From contig NZ_OY776147.1 in NCBI RefSeq assembly GCF_963675305.1, forward strand, positions 2,542,001 through 2,606,000: 64,000 nucleotides of DNA, given 5' to 3'. The position numbers and the translations under genes were made by a program. How positions within the stretch are numbered: position 1 is the stretch's first letter; each line of letters starts with the position of its first letter. Of this stretch, positions 7,432 through 15,542 are shown piece by piece. The notes beneath the pieces are model-generated. The model saw only the letters and a list, made by a program, of their open reading frames with translations. It ran no database searches and was not told the origin of the DNA. Source of the stretch: an uncultured Hyphomonas sp. GTDB taxonomy: Bacteria; Pseudomonadota; Alphaproteobacteria; Caulobacterales; Hyphomonadaceae.

Positions 7432-8640
7432 ATGCGTGAAGCCGTTATCGTATCTTACGCCCGTACGGGCATGGCAAAAGCCAACCGCGGGAGTCTGAAC
7501 GACACCCACGGCATCACCATGGCGGGTCACGCCATCAAGGGCGCCATCGAGCGCGCCGGCATCGAGCCGGGTGCGGTCGAAGACGTGTTCCTCGGCTCTG
7601 CTCAGCCGGAAGGCGCCACCGGACACAACGTTGCCCGCAACGCCGCGCTCTGGGCAGGTTGCCCGTCCACCACCTCCGGCGCGACCATCAACCGTTTCTG
7701 CTCGTCCGGCCTGCAGGCGATCGCGAATGCCGCGCACACCGTCATCAACGAAGGCGCCCCGGTCGCCATCGGCGGCGGTGTGGAATCGCTGTCGCTGGTT
7801 TCCCGCTCGGGTCACATGAACACCTTCCGCTACACGGAAGAGGAACTCATGAAGAAATGGCCGGCGATCTGGATGACCATGATCGAAACGGCCGAAATCG
7901 TTGCGGACCGCTATGGCGTCAGCCGCGAAGATCAGGACCGTTACTCCGCTGAATCCCAGAAGCGCACCGCCGCCTTCCAGGAATCCGGCAAGATGGCCGA
8001 AGAGATCGTCCCGCTGAAGACCCGCATGAAAATGGTCAACAAGGAAACCGGCGAAGAGACCTATCAGGACGTCGTCTGCGACCGTGACGAGTGTAACCGC
8101 CCGGGCACGACCTATGAGACCCTCGCTGGCCTGAAGCCGGTCTTCTCCGGCGGCATGGTCGTCAAGGAAGGCAAGTATGTGACCGCCGGTAACGCGTCGC
8201 AGCTGTCCGATGGCGCCGCTGCCGTGGTCGTCATGGAAGCGCAGGAAGCCAAAAAGCGCGGCCTGACCCCGATGGGCCGTTTCGTCGGCTTCAACGTCGC
8301 CGGTTGCGATCCGGACGAAATGGGCATCGGCCCGGTTTTCGCCGTGCCGCGCCTGCTGGAGCGCCATGGTCTGAAGGTTGACGACATCGACCTGTGGGAA
8401 CTGAACGAAGCGTTCGCGTCGCAGTGCCTTTACAGCCGTGACCGTCTGGGCATCGACCCGGAGAAGTACAACGTCAATGGCGGCTCGATCTCCATCGGCC
8501 ACCCGTTCGGCATGACCGGCGCACGCTGCACCGGCTCCCTGCTGATGGAAGGCAAGCGCCGCGGCGCCAAGTGGGGCGTTGTCACCATGTGTATCGGTGG
8601 CGGCATGGGCGGCGCTGGCCTGTTCGAAATCTACAGCTAA
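7432..8640 (+). CDS. Acetyl-CoA C-acyltransferase (thiolase)
   Basis: Thiolase of 402 residues that cleaves 3-ketoacyl-CoA with CoA, or makes it in reverse. The acyl-accepting cysteine is C90 in RFCSSGLQAIA. The NEAFA box is present, H357 lies in GHPFGMTGAR, and the second catalytic cysteine is C387 in CIGGGMG, so the active site is complete. The sequence resembles the FadA/3-ketoacyl-CoA thiolases of beta-oxidation more than PhaA-type acetoacetyl-CoA thiolases, but substrate range cannot be set by eye. The start has GGAGGG seven bases upstream. It is a single gene between two terminators. The fadB/fadJ partner is not in this window. Confidence 0.94.
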   Translation: MREAVIVSYARTGMAKANRGSLNDTHGITMAGHAIKGAIERAGIEPGAVEDVFLGSAQPEGATGHNVARNAALWAGCPSTTSGATINRFCSSGLQAIANAAHTVINEGAPVAIGGGVESLSLVSRSGHMNTFRYTEEELMKKWPAIWMTMIETAEIVADRYGVSREDQDRYSAESQKRTAAFQESGKMAEEIVPLKTRMKMVNKETGEETYQDVVCDRDECNRPGTTYETLAGLKPVFSGGMVVKEGKYVTAGNASQLSDGAAAVVVMEAQEAKKRGLTPMGRFVGFNVAGCDPDEMGIGPVFAVPRLLERHGLKVDDIDLWELNEAFASQCLYSRDRLGIDPEKYNVNGGSISIGHPFGMTGARCTGSLLMEGKRRGAKWGVVTMCIGGGMGGAGLFEIYS

Positions 8641-8660
8641 GATTTCAAAGACTTTTTTCG

Positions 8661-8691
8661 AAAGGCCCCGGCGAACACCGGGGCCTTTTTT
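8661..8691 (+). terminator. Rho-independent terminator of the thiolase gene
   Basis: AAAGGCCCCGG (8661-8671) pairs with CCGGGGCCTTT (8678-8688), loop CGAACA, followed by T residues. Confidence 0.92.
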
Positions 8692-8692
8692 A

Positions 8693-8710
8693 ATGTCACA
8701 TTTCTGTCAT
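8693..8710 (+). promoter_or_regulatory. Pho box (PhoB site) upstream of porin gene
   Basis: ATGTCACATTTCTGTCAT has the exact PhoB architecture of two seven-base repeats separated by four bases. The repeat units ATGTCAC and CTGTCAT match CTGTCAT at five and seven of seven positions. The box starts right after the thiolase terminator and lies 73 bases before the chosen start codon of an OprP-type porin gene. A TATATC at 8741-8746 could be the -10, though it is farther from the box than in classic E. coli Pho promoters. Confidence 0.7.
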
Positions 8711-8782
8711 GCAAAGTGATGTGACCTGCCGCAAATCACATATATCTCCCCCGAACTTATGTCGGTCGTGGAGAGATTCCCC

Positions 8783-9961
8783 TTGGCGTTTCCGCCCTCC
8801 CCCAAATCCATTTTCGCCAGCTGCCTGAGCCTCGCCGTACTCGGTTTCCTGCCCCTGCCAGCCATGGCGGAAGACTGGGAAACGGAGATCTTCGGCCGTG
8901 CACAGTATGACTATACCGGATCAGAGGGTGACCAATCCGGCTTTGCCCATGACCGTGGCAGGATCCGGACGGCCCGTCTCGGACTGGACCTCAAACGCGG
9001 CGGCACAAAGGTCCGACTGGAAGTCGCACGTAACCTGTCCGGCGAGGCGGAACTCACCGACGCCTATGTGAAGCAGGCGCTCGGGCACTCGGGCTGGTCT
9101 GTCCGCGCCGGACAGTTCAAGACCCGGAACTCGCTTGATGAGCAGACATCGGGCCGCTTCACATCCTTCTTCGAACGCGCGGCTTTTACCGATGCGTTCG
9201 CCTTCGACCGGCGCGCCGGTGTGCAGCTGGAAAGCAATGGCAAGCGCCACTCCGTTTATGCCGGTCTGTTTGCGGGCAACATCAATGACACCGCGTTCTC
9301 CGGCACGCATGCCGCGGCCTTCCGCTATGTCTTCACGCCGGTGCTGACAGAGACCGAACTGCTGCACCTGGGTGTATCGCTGCGGTGGCGCGAGGCCGAC
9401 GATCAAGGATTCCGGTACAGCCAGCGCCCCTTTTCCCGCGATACCGATCCGATCCTGTCCACGCCGCGCTTTGCCCGCGAAGACCTGTTCGCCGGTATCG
9501 AGGCCGCGACCATCCGCGGCCCCGCCTGGCTGGCGGCGGAAGCCGGTGTGATGGAGGCGGGCCACGGCCCGGCGGGCGAGGCGGTCTTCACGGGCGGCTA
9601 TCTCGAAGCCGGTTATGTACTTGGCGGCCACCGCACCTATGAACACAGCAAGTTCGACCGGCCGAAGGTGTACCGCCCGGTAACGGAGGGCGGCACCGGC
9701 GCGCTGGTCCTGGCCGTGCGCGCAGACTGGCTGGACATGACCGACAGCCCTGCCGATGGCGGGCGGATGGACACAATCGCCCTCGCTGCGGACTGGTACG
9801 CCACCTCCCACATCCATGCCGGGATCAATCTCTACCGGATCGAGGCCGATTTCGGAGCCTCTCCTGCAGGGCTCTCGCCGGACTTTGCCGCCTATATCCT
9901 TGATGGCGGCCGGTCTGAAGACGTCACCGGATTGGGCGTGCGGTTCCAGATCGACTTCTGA
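8783..9961 (+). CDS. OprP/OprO-type outer-membrane porin, probably phosphate-selective
   Basis: Exported beta-barrel protein of about 392 residues. A signal peptide ends LPAMA, followed by EDWETEIFGRAQYDYTG, the usual opening of phosphate-selective porins. Alternating strands continue to a C-terminal phenylalanine (VRFQIDF), the standard BAM recognition end. I chose the TTG at 8783 because GGAGAG lies seven bases upstream and the resulting leader is a proper signal peptide. The ATG at 8759 lacks a ribosome site and would add eight residues. An upstream Pho box supports expression under phosphate starvation. The barrel should carry phosphate or polyphosphate across the outer membrane. Selectivity is inferred from family and promoter. 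Confidence 0.85.
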   Translation: MAFPPSPKSIFASCLSLAVLGFLPLPAMAEDWETEIFGRAQYDYTGSEGDQSGFAHDRGRIRTARLGLDLKRGGTKVRLEVARNLSGEAELTDAYVKQALGHSGWSVRAGQFKTRNSLDEQTSGRFTSFFERAAFTDAFAFDRRAGVQLESNGKRHSVYAGLFAGNINDTAFSGTHAAAFRYVFTPVLTETELLHLGVSLRWREADDQGFRYSQRPFSRDTDPILSTPRFAREDLFAGIEAATIRGPAWLAAEAGVMEAGHGPAGEAVFTGGYLEAGYVLGGHRTYEHSKFDRPKVYRPVTEGGTGALVLAVRADWLDMTDSPADGGRMDTIALAADWYATSHIHAGINLYRIEADFGASPAGLSPDFAAYILDGGRSEDVTGLGVRFQIDF

Positions 9962-10024
9962 CGTACCGGCCTGAAAACATTGTATTTGATAGAGTTTCTT
10001 ATCGCTCACCTTAGTTTCGGCTCG

Positions 10025-10055
10025 GGGCATTCGCTGTTAGGCGGAGCGAAAGCCC
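10025..10055 (+). promoter_or_regulatory. Hairpin in the leader of the thioredoxin-like lipoprotein gene
   Basis: GGGC-A-TTCGCT (10025-10035) faces AGCGAA-A-GCCC (10045-10055), an eleven-position stem with one A-A mismatch and a nine-base loop. It ends a few bases before the GGAAGG ribosome site of the gene at 10072. No T-run follows, so it is a leader structure rather than a terminator; its role is unknown. Confidence 0.35.
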
Positions 10056-10071
10056 GGAAGGAACTGCCCTC

Positions 10072-10767
10072 ATGATCCGCACTCTGCTTGCCACCACGGC
10101 CCTGCTGACCCTTGCCAGCGCGTGTAGCCCGTCCGGCGGAGAACCAGCCGAGCCGGCGGACGCGGCCGCCACGAACGGTGACCTCGCCGCCCTGCCTGAA
10201 GACGCGACCGGTTTCATCACCGCCAACCCGCTGCCGCTGGCAGACGATGGCAGCATCCGCAGTGATGATTATGGCCGCCCGTATGAATATGCCCTGCTGG
10301 GGAAACAGCTGCCACACTTCACCGGCACGATGCTGGATGGCACGGAGTTCGATTCCGCCGACCTGAACCAATGGACCGTGATCGATGTCTGGGGCCTGTG
10401 GTGCAGCGACTGCCTGGCTGACGGACCGTACGCCGCAGCCCTCGCGACCGCCATCGACCAGGATCCGGACCTCGACTTCCTGTCGATCCACGTCCCGGCC
10501 AGCGCCGCCCGTACCACGCCGGAAGAACTCTACAAGAAGTATGGCTCCATCGAGGCTTATTTCGATGAGAAAGGTTTTGAGTTCCCGGTCGTCCTCGACA
10601 TGGATACGAGCCTTCGCAGCGCACTGAAAATCAGTTGGACACCGTCCTACCTTCTCGTCTCGCCGGACGGTGTGGTGAAGGGCTATCGCAGCGAATTCTC
10701 GGCCGCGAAGGGCGAGCCGGTGAAGGACTTCCTGAAAGACGTCGCCCGCGTGAAGGCCGGACAGTAG
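10072..10767 (+). CDS. Thioredoxin-fold (TlpA/redoxin-like) lipoprotein
   Basis: A 231-residue envelope protein. The lipobox LASAC gives C18 as the lipidation site. A low-complexity Ala/Glu/Pro linker runs to about residue 45, followed by a thioredoxin-like domain. The redox motif is W-C-S-D-C (C110, C113) at the start of the first helix after VIDVWG. A TPSYLLVSPDG segment later carries the cis-proline typical of the fold. It should act as a periplasmic thiol-disulfide reductase or peroxiredoxin-like protein. CSDC is less common than the CGPC/CPPC of known TlpA proteins, so redox potential may differ. GGAAGG precedes the start. No cytochrome maturation genes are nearby, and its partner is unknown. 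Confidence 0.82.
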   Translation: MIRTLLATTALLTLASACSPSGGEPAEPADAAATNGDLAALPEDATGFITANPLPLADDGSIRSDDYGRPYEYALLGKQLPHFTGTMLDGTEFDSADLNQWTVIDVWGLWCSDCLADGPYAAALATAIDQDPDLDFLSIHVPASAARTTPEELYKKYGSIEAYFDEKGFEFPVVLDMDTSLRSALKISWTPSYLLVSPDGVVKGYRSEFSAAKGEPVKDFLKDVARVKAGQ

Positions 10768-10965
10768 GAAATCCCGTTCCGGGGCAGCGCGCGTTGGCCT
10801 GGAAGGACACAACCCGGCGTCGCGCCTGGCCCAATCCGGTACCACTTGCCGATGCAGGCATCAGGAATGGCGTTTCCTGGGCTGAATCTACATGCAGCAT
10901 TTGAACAATCTGCCTGCACGGGCTAACTGATAGGCTCCGGACAGGGAAACGGGAGACGCCCCGGA

Positions 10966-12648
10966 ATGCTTCATCCTTCGACCAAACGCCTGATCGACAA
11001 GCTCGGCGAGATGACCCGCAAGCAGCGGGTCAGCTGGGAAGAGAGCGACAATGACTCGGTGAAACACGACACCGAAGGCTATCGCGTCACCATCACGGCG
11101 GCGCCGCATGCCCTGCTGCTGACGGACACGCAGGGGCGCGAAATAGAGACCTGCGCGCCGGAAGATTTCACGGGCGAAACCGATGTGGACGGGCGGCCCT
11201 ATGCGGACTTCATCGAAGACCTGTACCGCGAAGCCCACCGCCACGCCCGGGGCGCCGAGAAGGCCATCTCCGCCCTGCTGAGCAGCCTGGACGAGGCGGA
11301 TGCAGACGATAGCGATGAGGCGGCGGAGCCTGAACCGGAGACGCCTCTGGCAACCGCGGAAAGCTTCGACCATCCGGAAGATGAAGGCGACGAGTCCTAC
11401 CCGCTGGAAGACCATGAATTGCCTGAACCCGAATATGAGGGTCAGGCCGAAATGCAGGCGGCGATCGCCACCATGGCCGATCAGATGCGTGGCACTGTAG
11501 AGGCAGACGCGCATCCGGAAACGGCCGCGGCAGCAGAGCCCGAACCTGAACCGGTTGTCGAGCCACCTGCCATGCCGGTGGCCTCTGAAGACCCGGTGGA
11601 GATGACCGCGCCGGAACCTGAGCCGGAGCCTGAACAGGCGCCTGTGCCGGAAACCGAGCCTTACACCCCGTTTGCCGGATCCGGGGACACAGCCCGCCCC
11701 TATGCCGTCGCGGCCGAATTCGCCGCGCCTGCCGAGCCGGAACCGCCAGCATTCGTGGCAGAGACCGACCCGGTCTCAGACGCCCTCACCAGCCCCGCCG
11801 CACCGGAAGAAGCGCCAGCCGCCCTGGAACCTTTCAGTGATGAAGCGCATGTCTGGGAGTCCATTCGCAATGCAGGCGCGCAGGCTGAGCCCGAGTCCGA
11901 ACCGGCACCAGAGCCCCAGCCGGAGCCTGAACCGGTAAGCGCCGCAGAACCGGAACCGCCAGCCCAGGACGCCGCCCCGGCGACCGCCCGCCCCGGCCCG
12001 GTCTTCGGCTCCGGCATGTTCAGCGATCTCAGCCACTACCGCGCCCAGACGCCCGCCCCGGAGGCCGAAGCGGAGCCTGAACCCGAAGCCGTGGCTGACG
12101 CCGCCCCTGCCCCGGAACCCTTTGCAGAGCCGCCGCAGGAACCGGCACTGGAGCCCGCCGCCGAAGACGAGGCAGAGACGGTTATCGAAGCCGCCCCCGA
12201 GCCCTCACCGGAACCTGCGCCTGACCATGCCCCGGCGTTCGCGCCGGAAGACCCGGCGCCGCAGCGAAGCTTCAGCCTGTCGGGCATCACGTCCGGTTTC
12301 GGGCTCGGCTCGACCCATTCCCCGGCGCGTCCGCAACAGGACACGCAAGTGGCCAGCCCCGCGCCAGGCGAGCGCAGGATCATCGACGGAACGGTGGACC
12401 TGCCGGACACCCAGCCGGAACCGGAAGTGGAGACGGCTGCTGAAGCGGAATGGCGCATGGAGCAGGATGAAGATTTCGGCTTCACGCCCGAAGACCTGAA
12501 GCCAGGTATCCCGGCATCGCCCCTGCCTGCGGCAAGCGAGGCCGCGCCGGAACCGCCTGCGCAGGAGACACAGCCAGAGGCGTCCGAGGCCGGCCAGGAA
12601 CCGGCTCCGCCGCACCGCCCGTCCCGGCGCTTCAACCCCTGGAACTGA
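10966..12648 (+). CDS. Long acidic Pro/Glu/Ala-rich protein with conserved ends
   Basis: A 560-residue protein I do not recognise. Residues 1 to about 110 look folded (LIDKLGEMTRKQRVSWEE, then TEGYRVTITAAPHALLLTD, then a helix YADFIEDLYREAHRHARG). The next 400 residues or so are dominated by EPEPEPA-type low complexity with scattered aromatic islands (FDHPEDE, PVFGSGMFSDLSHYRAQ, FSLSGITSGFGLGS, EWRMEQDEDFGFTPEDLKPG). It ends in a basic-aromatic tail, PSRRFNPWN. There is no signal peptide or membrane helix, so it is cytoplasmic. The pattern of a folded head, a disordered acidic arm with short linear motifs and a fixed tail suggests a scaffold or tether. It converges on trkH with a 21-base gap. 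Homologous N-termini probably occur in related Hyphomonadaceae. Confidence 0.8.
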   Translation: MLHPSTKRLIDKLGEMTRKQRVSWEESDNDSVKHDTEGYRVTITAAPHALLLTDTQGREIETCAPEDFTGETDVDGRPYADFIEDLYREAHRHARGAEKAISALLSSLDEADADDSDEAAEPEPETPLATAESFDHPEDEGDESYPLEDHELPEPEYEGQAEMQAAIATMADQMRGTVEADAHPETAAAAEPEPEPVVEPPAMPVASEDPVEMTAPEPEPEPEQAPVPETEPYTPFAGSGDTARPYAVAAEFAAPAEPEPPAFVAETDPVSDALTSPAAPEEAPAALEPFSDEAHVWESIRNAGAQAEPESEPAPEPQPEPEPVSAAEPEPPAQDAAPATARPGPVFGSGMFSDLSHYRAQTPAPEAEAEPEPEAVADAAPAPEPFAEPPQEPALEPAAEDEAETVIEAAPEPSPEPAPDHAPAFAPEDPAPQRSFSLSGITSGFGLGSTHSPARPQQDTQVASPAPGERRIIDGTVDLPDTQPEPEVETAAEAEWRMEQDEDFGFTPEDLKPGIPASPLPAASEAAPEPPAQETQPEASEAGQEPAPPHRPSRRFNPWN

Positions 12649-12669
12649 AGAAACCCGTCCGCCTTCGGA

Positions 12670-14124
12670 TCAACCGCGCCAGAAGCGGCGGGTCAGCACC
12701 ACGAAGACCACGACGAATTCCAGCCGCCCGAGCAGCATGTTGATCGTGCAGACCCAGGTGGCGAAGTCTGAAAAGTCCTGGAAGGTGCCGGACGGGCCGT
12801 TGATCGGGCCAAGGCCGGGGCCGACATTCGACAGGGTCGTCGCCGCGCCGGAAATGGCGGTCATCGCATCCAGCCCGTCGAGGCCGAGCAGCGCCGCCGA
12901 GATCAGGAAGGTCGCAAAGTAAAGGAACATGAAGACCATCACCGACTGGAGCGTGTCTTCGTCGACGGTCTTGCCGCCATATTTGATCGGCGAGCGGCGA
13001 TGCGGCTGCACCATGCGCTGCGAATAGGCGAGCATCGCCTTGGAGGCGATCTCCAGCCGGAACATTTTCAGTCCGCATGCCGCAGACCCGGCACATCCGC
13101 CGACAAAGGTCGCACCCAGCACGATGGCCATGACCGGCGTGCCCCAGGTGTCGTAAGGCGCCGAGGCATAGCCCGTGCCGGTCATCACCGAGATGATGTT
13201 GAACAGGGCTTCCTTGAAGCCGTGGAAAACGTGATTGAAGATCGGCGGGTCCACCACCGCCTCGTGATAGATCACGATGATGCTGGCCAGGCCAAGCGCG
13301 ATCAAGGCATAGAGGCGCGGCTGCGGGTCGCTCAGCATCGGCCGGATCCGCCCCTGCAGCAGCAGCATCGCCAGCAGGCTGAATGGCAGGCCGGCCACGA
13401 ACATGAAGAAGGTCGCCGCATAGGCCGCCGGCGTGTCGTTGAAATAGCCGAAGGACGCATCATGGGTGGAGTATCCGCCCGCCGACATGGTGGTCATGGC
13501 GTGGCAGATGGCGTCGAACCAGGTCATGCCGCAGAGATAATAGACCAGCGCGCAGGTCAGCGAGATGATCAGATAGGTCAGGCCCAGATAGGTCGCGATG
13601 TCGGTCACGCGCGGCAGGAACTTGCCGGACCGGTCGGAGTTTTCCAGCTGGAACAGCTGCATCCCGCCGACGCGCAGCTGCGGCAGGATGGCGATGGCCG
13701 TCACGATAATGCCGATGCCGCCGAACCACTGGATGATCGACCGCCACAGCAGCAGGCCGCGCGGCAGGGAGTCGAGCCCCGTCATCACGGTCGCGCCTGT
13801 CGTTGTCAGGCCGGACACGCTTTCGAACATGGCGTCGGTGAAACTCATCCCCGAGGCGATGAAGGGAATGGCGGCCACCGCCGGCAGGGCCGTCCAGACC
13901 AGCACGGTCAGCAGGAAGCCTTCGCGCTGGCCGGTGCGCTGCACCTCGCCGCGCGAGAGGACCCAGAGACAGGTGCCGATAAACACGGCCCCGAAGGACG
14001 ATACCGAGAAAACATAGGCTTCCGGGCGCTTGTCCGCCCAGTCGATCAGCGCGCATGGCAGCATCGCCACGCCCAGAAGCACGGTCATAATGCCGATGGC
14101 AAGAAGTAGCGGGCGCAGCTGCAT
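12670..14124 (-). CDS. trkH: Trk-type potassium uptake protein TrkH
   Basis: K+-translocating membrane subunit of the Trk/Ktr/HKT superfamily, 484 residues. The four pore repeats with their filter glycines can be seen: SGLTTTGATVMTG, MTTMSAGGYSTHD, ISVMTGTGYASAP and ATTLSNVGPGLG. Loops between repeats are short and the protein has the usual many membrane helices. TrkH normally works with the NAD/ATP-binding gating subunit TrkA, which is not encoded in this window. In alphaproteobacteria trkA often sits in the ntrX/hfq region. The start ATG at 14124 gives the standard hydrophobic first helix. The 288 bases upstream, shared with a divergent dehydrogenase gene, show no clear motif. Confidence 0.95.
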   Translation of the reverse strand: MQLRPLLLAIGIMTVLLGVAMLPCALIDWADKRPEAYVFSVSSFGAVFIGTCLWVLSRGEVQRTGQREGFLLTVLVWTALPAVAAIPFIASGMSFTDAMFESVSGLTTTGATVMTGLDSLPRGLLLWRSIIQWFGGIGIIVTAIAILPQLRVGGMQLFQLENSDRSGKFLPRVTDIATYLGLTYLIISLTCALVYYLCGMTWFDAICHAMTTMSAGGYSTHDASFGYFNDTPAAYAATFFMFVAGLPFSLLAMLLLQGRIRPMLSDPQPRLYALIALGLASIIVIYHEAVVDPPIFNHVFHGFKEALFNIISVMTGTGYASAPYDTWGTPVMAIVLGATFVGGCAGSAACGLKMFRLEIASKAMLAYSQRMVQPHRRSPIKYGGKTVDEDTLQSVMVFMFLYFATFLISAALLGLDGLDAMTAISGAATTLSNVGPGLGPINGPSGTFQDFSDFATWVCTINMLLGRLEFVVVFVVLTRRFWRG

Positions 14125-14412
14125 GTCAGTCGGTAACCATAGCGGGGAAAAGCTGCGAAGACGTCAACGCGGCCTGCCGGCGAGAGCCGATGCCAGCACC
14201 GGGGCCGCCATAAGGCGCAGATTCGTCAGGAATAATCGGGTCATCAGCCAAGTGTCCGGACAGCAAGCAGACCCTACGTCGCCTGCATAAACTGCGCCAG
14301 TGAAGACTGCATCTGCCGTCCGGACGGGCAGCTGAGATTGACCGAAGGGAAAGCGGTCTCTAAAGCCGGGCCCAATCGTTACATTTGTACCTGTTTGCAG
14401 CCCGGAAGCCCC
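14125..14412. other. 288-base divergent intergenic region
   Basis: This region separates trkH (minus) from the amino-acid dehydrogenase gene (plus). I see no strong promoter pair, operator or RNA gene. A 26-codon minus-strand frame with a leader-like sequence exists around 14164-14241, but nothing supports its expression. Confidence 0.4.
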
Positions 14413-15453
14413 ATGTTCGACCACCCCTCCTTCGACGCCCATGAAGGCGTCCACATGTTCCATGACGCCGCCAGCGGCCTGCGCGCCATCATCGCCGTCC
14501 ATTCCACGGCCCGCGGCCCGGCGGCGGGCGGCTGCCGGATGTGGGACTATGACAGCGGCGAAGCCATGCTGAAGGACGCCCTGCGCCTCAGCCAGGGCAT
14601 GAGCTACAAGAACGCCATGGCCGACATTCCGCTGGGCGGCGGCAAGTCCGTGATCTGGGGCAATGCCCGGACAGACAAGTCGCCGGAATTGTTCCGCGCC
14701 TTCGGCCGCGCCGTGAACAGCCTGCAGGGCCAGTACACCACGGCAGAAGATGTCGGCGTCAGCGTGGCCGACATGGAGATCGTGCGGGAGGAAACGCCTT
14801 ATGTCGCCGGGCTCGACAAGGGTGAAGCCGCCTCGGGCGACCCGTCTCCGGTCACCGCCAAGGGCATTTTCCTCGGCCTCGTCGAAACCGCAAAGCGGGC
14901 ACTCGGCACGGGCGACCTCACCGGCAAGACGGTCGCGGTCCAGGGCGTCGGCCATGTCGGCGCCTATCTTTGCGACCATCTGGCAAAGGCTGGCGCGGAC
15001 CTCATCATCACCGACATTGACCAGGCGGCGCTGGAAGCGGTCGCCACCCGGACAGGCGCACGGATCGTGGCCCCGGATGCCATCTACGATGTCGAGGCTG
15101 ATATCTTCGCGCCCTGCGCCCTCGGCGCTGTCGTGAATGAGCAGACGCTGGACCGGTTCAGATTCAAGGCGATCGCCGGCGGGGCCAACAACCAGCTGAT
15201 CGTGCCGGAAATGGGCGAGCTGCTGCGGCGCAAGGGCATCCTCTACGCCCCGGACTATGTCATCAATGGCGGCGGCATCATCAATGTCGCAGCCGAAATG
15301 TCCGGCAATTATTCCCGTGAATGGGTCGAGGCCAAGCTGGCCCGGCTTGTCGAGACGCTGGGTGAAGTGCTCGACGAGGCGCTCTCGAAGGATACGCCGA
15401 CCAATGTCGTGGCCGACCGGATCGCGCGCGAACGGATCACCGCGGCTAAGTAG
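14413..15453 (+). CDS. Leucine/phenylalanine/valine dehydrogenase family enzyme
   Basis: NAD-dependent oxidative deaminase of branched-chain or aromatic amino acids, 346 residues, matching the leucine-dehydrogenase group in length. Substrate-binding K66 lies in GMSYKNAMA and the catalytic K78 in LGGGKSVIWG. The Rossmann motif is VQGVGHVGAYL (about 176-186), and GGANNQL and NGGGIINVAAE are typical of the family. I chose the ATG at 14413 because GGAAG precedes it and the protein aligns from its first residues. The longer frame from 14338 would add 25 unmatched residues. It gives 2-oxo acids plus ammonia and NADH. The universal stress gene follows 89 bases later. Confidence 0.9.
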   Translation: MFDHPSFDAHEGVHMFHDAASGLRAIIAVHSTARGPAAGGCRMWDYDSGEAMLKDALRLSQGMSYKNAMADIPLGGGKSVIWGNARTDKSPELFRAFGRAVNSLQGQYTTAEDVGVSVADMEIVREETPYVAGLDKGEAASGDPSPVTAKGIFLGLVETAKRALGTGDLTGKTVAVQGVGHVGAYLCDHLAKAGADLIITDIDQAALEAVATRTGARIVAPDAIYDVEADIFAPCALGAVVNEQTLDRFRFKAIAGGANNQLIVPEMGELLRRKGILYAPDYVINGGGIINVAAEMSGNYSREWVEAKLARLVETLGEVLDEALSKDTPTNVVADRIARERITAAK

Positions 15454-15542
15454 AATCCCTTGCACAATTACACGTCCGGCGTGTTAGACGTTGTGTCCTG
15501 ACAGCCTCCTTCCCGGGGGCGAAAGGATGCAGGAGGACACCC

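Noticed and set aside
8719..8741. ATGTGA / TCACAT inverted repeat resembling a CRP site in the porin promoter
   Set aside because: The spacer between TGTGA and TCACA is 13 bases counted from the core, far from the six bases needed for CRP/FNR-type binding.
14164..14241. A 26-codon minus-strand frame upstream of trkH that looks like a leader peptide
   Set aside because: No ribosome site, no attenuator fold and no conserved context; kept only as a note in the intergenic entry.
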